7,894 bases of DNA from positions 1-7,894 of the forward strand of contig DATAYA010000347.1 in assembly GCA_036272815.1 (NCBI GenBank), given 5' to 3'. The stretch's first letter is position 1; every line of letters begins with the position of its first letter. The position numbers and the translations under genes were made by a program. The stretch comes from DATAYA01 sp036272815. Its GTDB lineage: Bacteria > Pseudomonadota > Alphaproteobacteria > Acetobacterales > Acetobacteraceae. The notes under the pieces are model-generated. The model ran no database searches. It was not told where the DNA came from and saw only the letters and a list, made by a program, of their open reading frames with translations. Positions 6,327-7,894 of the stretch are shown here, piece by piece.

Positions 6327-6346
6327 ACCGAACCCGCGCGTACTGA
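6320..6346 (+). CDS. 8-codon leader ORF coupled to the permease
   Basis: The ORF encodes MSNRTRAY and ends in TGA at 6344-6346. The stop shares its A with the permease ATG (TGATG), the classic arrangement for termination-reinitiation coupling. It has the only strong ribosome binding site upstream of the permease. The function may be purely to deliver ribosomes, or the peptide may sense something during translation; the sequence shows no run of a single amino acid as in attenuator leaders, although three of the eight codons are for Arg or Tyr. It could instead be the remnant of a gene end. Translation is inferred, not shown. Confidence 0.5.
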   Translation: MSNRTRAY

Positions 6347-7359
6347 TGCTGCGCTACGTCTCGACCCGGCTGGTGGTGGCGGCGGCGATGGTGCTGGCGG
6401 CGACGCTGGTCATCTTCCTGATCGCCAACAGCGTGCCGGGCGACCCGGTGCTGTCGCAGCTCGGTGACATGGCGGCCTCCAATCCGGTGATCGTGGCGGC
6501 GTTCCGGCACAAATGGGGCCTCGACCTGCCGTTGTGGGATCGCTACTGGCTGTTCCTGCGCGGGCTCGTGCATGGCGACCTCGGCATCTCGATCGTCTCG
6601 CAGCGGCCGGTGGTGGCCGATATCGTGCAATATGCGCCGGCGACGATCGAACTCTCGACGATCGCCTTCATCCTCTCGCTCGTGGTCGGGCTGCCGCTCG
6701 GGGTGCTGGCCGCGGTGAAGCGGGATAGCTGGGTCGATCACGTGGCGCGCTCGGTCTCGCTGGTGGGCGTCTCGGCGCCGACCTTCTGGCTCGCCTTCAT
6801 CGTGCTCGCGGTGTTCTACGGCCAGCTCGACTTGGCGCCGGGGCCGGGCCAGCTCAGCGCCAGCACGTTCCCGCCGACGCCGATCACCGGCATCCTGCTG
6901 ATCGACACCGCGATCACCGGCGACTGGAGCACGTTCCGCGACGCGGCGGCGCACCTGGTGCTGCCGTCGATCGTGCTCGCGGCCAGCACGCTCGGGCTCA
7001 TCACGCGCACGACGCGGGCGGCGATGCTGGAATCGCTGGGGCAGGACTACGTCCGCGTCGCGCGTGCCAAGGGCCTGCTGCGGCGGGCGGTGGTGTTGGG
7101 GCACGCGGCCCCGAATGCGATGCTGCCGGTGGTGACGCTGGGCGGCCTCGCCTATGCCAACCTGCTGGCGGGAGCTGTGATGACGGAGACGGTGTTCGCG
7201 TGGCCGGGGCTCGGGCGTTACACGTTCCAGAGCGCGGTCGCACTCGACTTCCCGGCGATCCTGGGGATCACGACGGTGGTGGCGGCGGTGTACGTGGTCA
7301 TCAATTTTCTCGTGGACCTGTCCTATGCGGTGCTCGATCCTCGGGTGACAAAGAAATGA
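6346..7359 (+). CDS. ABC transporter permease, DppB/OppB type
   Basis: The 337-residue inner-membrane permease belongs to the binding-protein-dependent peptide/nickel family and forms half of the translocation channel. The N-terminus (MLRYVSTRL, then a first membrane helix at about 8-28 ending in the family motif NSVPGDP) is typical. Further helices lie at about 100-122, 135-158, 203-222, 260-282 and 305-328. The EAA loop that contacts the ATPase is clear near residues 226-258, with DYVRVARAKG followed by LGHAAPNA. The periplasmic segment near 160-200 contains the usual Pro-rich FPPTPITG stretch. Length is normal. ATG at 6346 lacks its own ribosome binding site and overlaps the leader ORF stop; its own stop overlaps the next start as ATGA. 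It probably partners the divergent binding protein. The usual DppC-type permease and ATPase genes do not follow directly, which is atypical. Confidence 0.93.
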   Translation: MLRYVSTRLVVAAAMVLAATLVIFLIANSVPGDPVLSQLGDMAASNPVIVAAFRHKWGLDLPLWDRYWLFLRGLVHGDLGISIVSQRPVVADIVQYAPATIELSTIAFILSLVVGLPLGVLAAVKRDSWVDHVARSVSLVGVSAPTFWLAFIVLAVFYGQLDLAPGPGQLSASTFPPTPITGILLIDTAITGDWSTFRDAAAHLVLPSIVLAASTLGLITRTTRAAMLESLGQDYVRVARAKGLLRRAVVLGHAAPNAMLPVVTLGGLAYANLLAGAVMTETVFAWPGLGRYTFQSAVALDFPAILGITTVVAAVYVVINFLVDLSYAVLDPRVTKK

Positions 7360-7894
7360 CTGGCGGACAGCAGGACGACCGGGTCGGCATCGCGGTGCTC
7401 GGCTGTGGGCGGATCGGGCGGATGCATGCCGGGCTGCTGGCACGCCAGCCCGGCGTGCGGCTCGCGGCTGTGTTCGACGTGGTCGCCGAGGTCGCGGGCG
7501 CAGTTGCGGCCGAGCACGGCACGGTGGCGGCGGCCTCGGCCGAGGCGGTGCTGGCGATGCCGGAGGTGGACGCGGTGCTGATCGCGACTCCAACAACAAC
7601 CCATGTCCCGCTGATCGAGGCGGCGGCGCGCGCCGGGCGGCCGATCCTGTGCGAGAAGCCGATCGACCTCGACACTGCGCGGGCGACCGCGTGCTGGGAG
7701 CGGATCGCGGAGCGGCACCCGGTGGTGATGATCGGCTTCAACCGGCGCTTCGACCCGTCGTTCCGGGCGTTGCGGGAGCGGCTGGAGGCGGGCGAGATCG
7801 GCACGCTGGAGCAGCTCTCCATCATCAGCCGCGATCCGGCGCCGCCGCCGGCATCGTATGTCGCCGGGTCGGGCGGCCTGTTCCGCGACATGAC
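7356..7894 (+). CDS. Gfo/Idh/MocA family oxidoreductase, inositol 2-dehydrogenase-like (3' end cut by window)
   Basis: The first 179 codons of an NAD(P)-dependent dehydrogenase are present. The Rossmann motif is GCGRIG (residues 16-21) and Asp41 closes the second strand, which suggests a preference for NAD. The hallmark EKP occurs at residues 100-102, with Lys101 the expected catalytic Lys. GFNRRFDPSF (127-136), AGEIG, SRDPAPPP and SGGLFRDM match, from memory, bacterial inositol 2-dehydrogenases (IolG), which oxidise myo-inositol to scyllo-inosose; other polyols or sugar-like substrates are possible in this family. The substrate-side His/Asp region lies beyond the window. Its ATG overlaps the permease stop (ATGA), so the two are translated together and the enzyme may act on the imported compound. 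An iol gene symbol is not assigned because no other inositol gene is visible. Confidence 0.85.
   Translation, partial: MTGGQQDDRVGIAVLGCGRIGRMHAGLLARQPGVRLAAVFDVVAEVAGAVAAEHGTVAAASAEAVLAMPEVDAVLIATPTTTHVPLIEAAARAGRPILCEKPIDLDTARATACWERIAERHPVVMIGFNRRFDPSFRALRERLEAGEIGTLEQLSIISRDPAPPPASYVAGSGGLFRDM

Larger units (their letters stand above)
6254..6345. promoter_or_regulatory. compact divergent control region
   Basis: The 92 nt between the binding-protein and permease starts hold ribosome binding sites for both directions (6259-6264 minus, 6310-6316 plus), a candidate minus-strand promoter, an interrupted dyad and an 8-codon leader ORF. Only about 45 nt separate the two ribosome binding sites, so transcription signals must overlap transcribed or translated sequence. 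Confidence 0.6.

Noticed and set aside
4832..6346. A 504-codon open frame on the plus strand opposite the substrate-binding protein gene
   Set aside because: It is an antisense shadow typical of high-GC coding sequence. Its translation is Arg/Val/Asp-rich with no family motif, while the opposite strand encodes a clear SBP_bac_5 protein. Only its last 8 codons have a plausible start and ribosome binding site, and these are reported as the leader ORF.
6298..7599. A long minus-strand open frame opposite the permease and the dehydrogenase start
   Set aside because: The translation is a low-complexity Arg/His/Pro-rich shadow running across two well-recognised genes and the divergent gap.

Overview
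This window comes from a GC-rich, tightly packed bacterial genome. Gene content and codon bias fit an alphaproteobacterium. A cluster of four adjoining small GC-rich hairpins at 3437-3537 resembles the mosaic hairpin repeats I remember from Acetobacteraceae and other Rhodospirillales. That placement is inference from memory, not a database result.

Layout. Positions 72-1883 (+) encode a CocE/NonD-type alpha/beta hydrolase of the X-Pro dipeptidyl-peptidase (S15-like) fold. It converges, with only 4 nt between stop codons, on a four-gene minus-strand operon that reads leftward from about 6253 to 1888: a family 5 (peptide/opine/nickel type) ABC substrate-binding protein with a Tat-like signal, two paralogous amidohydrolase-2 (COG2159-like) metal enzymes, and a small stand-alone Rieske [2Fe-2S] protein. 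A compact 92-nt region separates this operon from a divergent plus-strand unit: an 8-codon leader ORF with a strong ribosome binding site, a DppB-type permease whose start overlaps the leader stop, and a Gfo/Idh/MocA oxidoreductase most like inositol 2-dehydrogenase, cut by the window end.

How it may work together (inference). The binding protein and permease would import a small amide-, ester- or peptide-like compound. The two amidohydrolases, the Rieske protein, the CocE-type hydrolase and the dehydrogenase would then process it in the cytoplasm. The substrate cannot be read from the sequence. The second permease and the ATPases an importer needs are not in the window and should lie further right or elsewhere.

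The points most worth a second look are the hairpin array that runs into the 3' end of the second amidohydrolase and supplies its tail and stop codon, the leader ORF coupled to the permease, the apparent His-to-Glu change in the amidohydrolase active sites, and the long inter-ligand loop in the Rieske protein. I saw no tRNA, rRNA, CRISPR array or insertion sequence.
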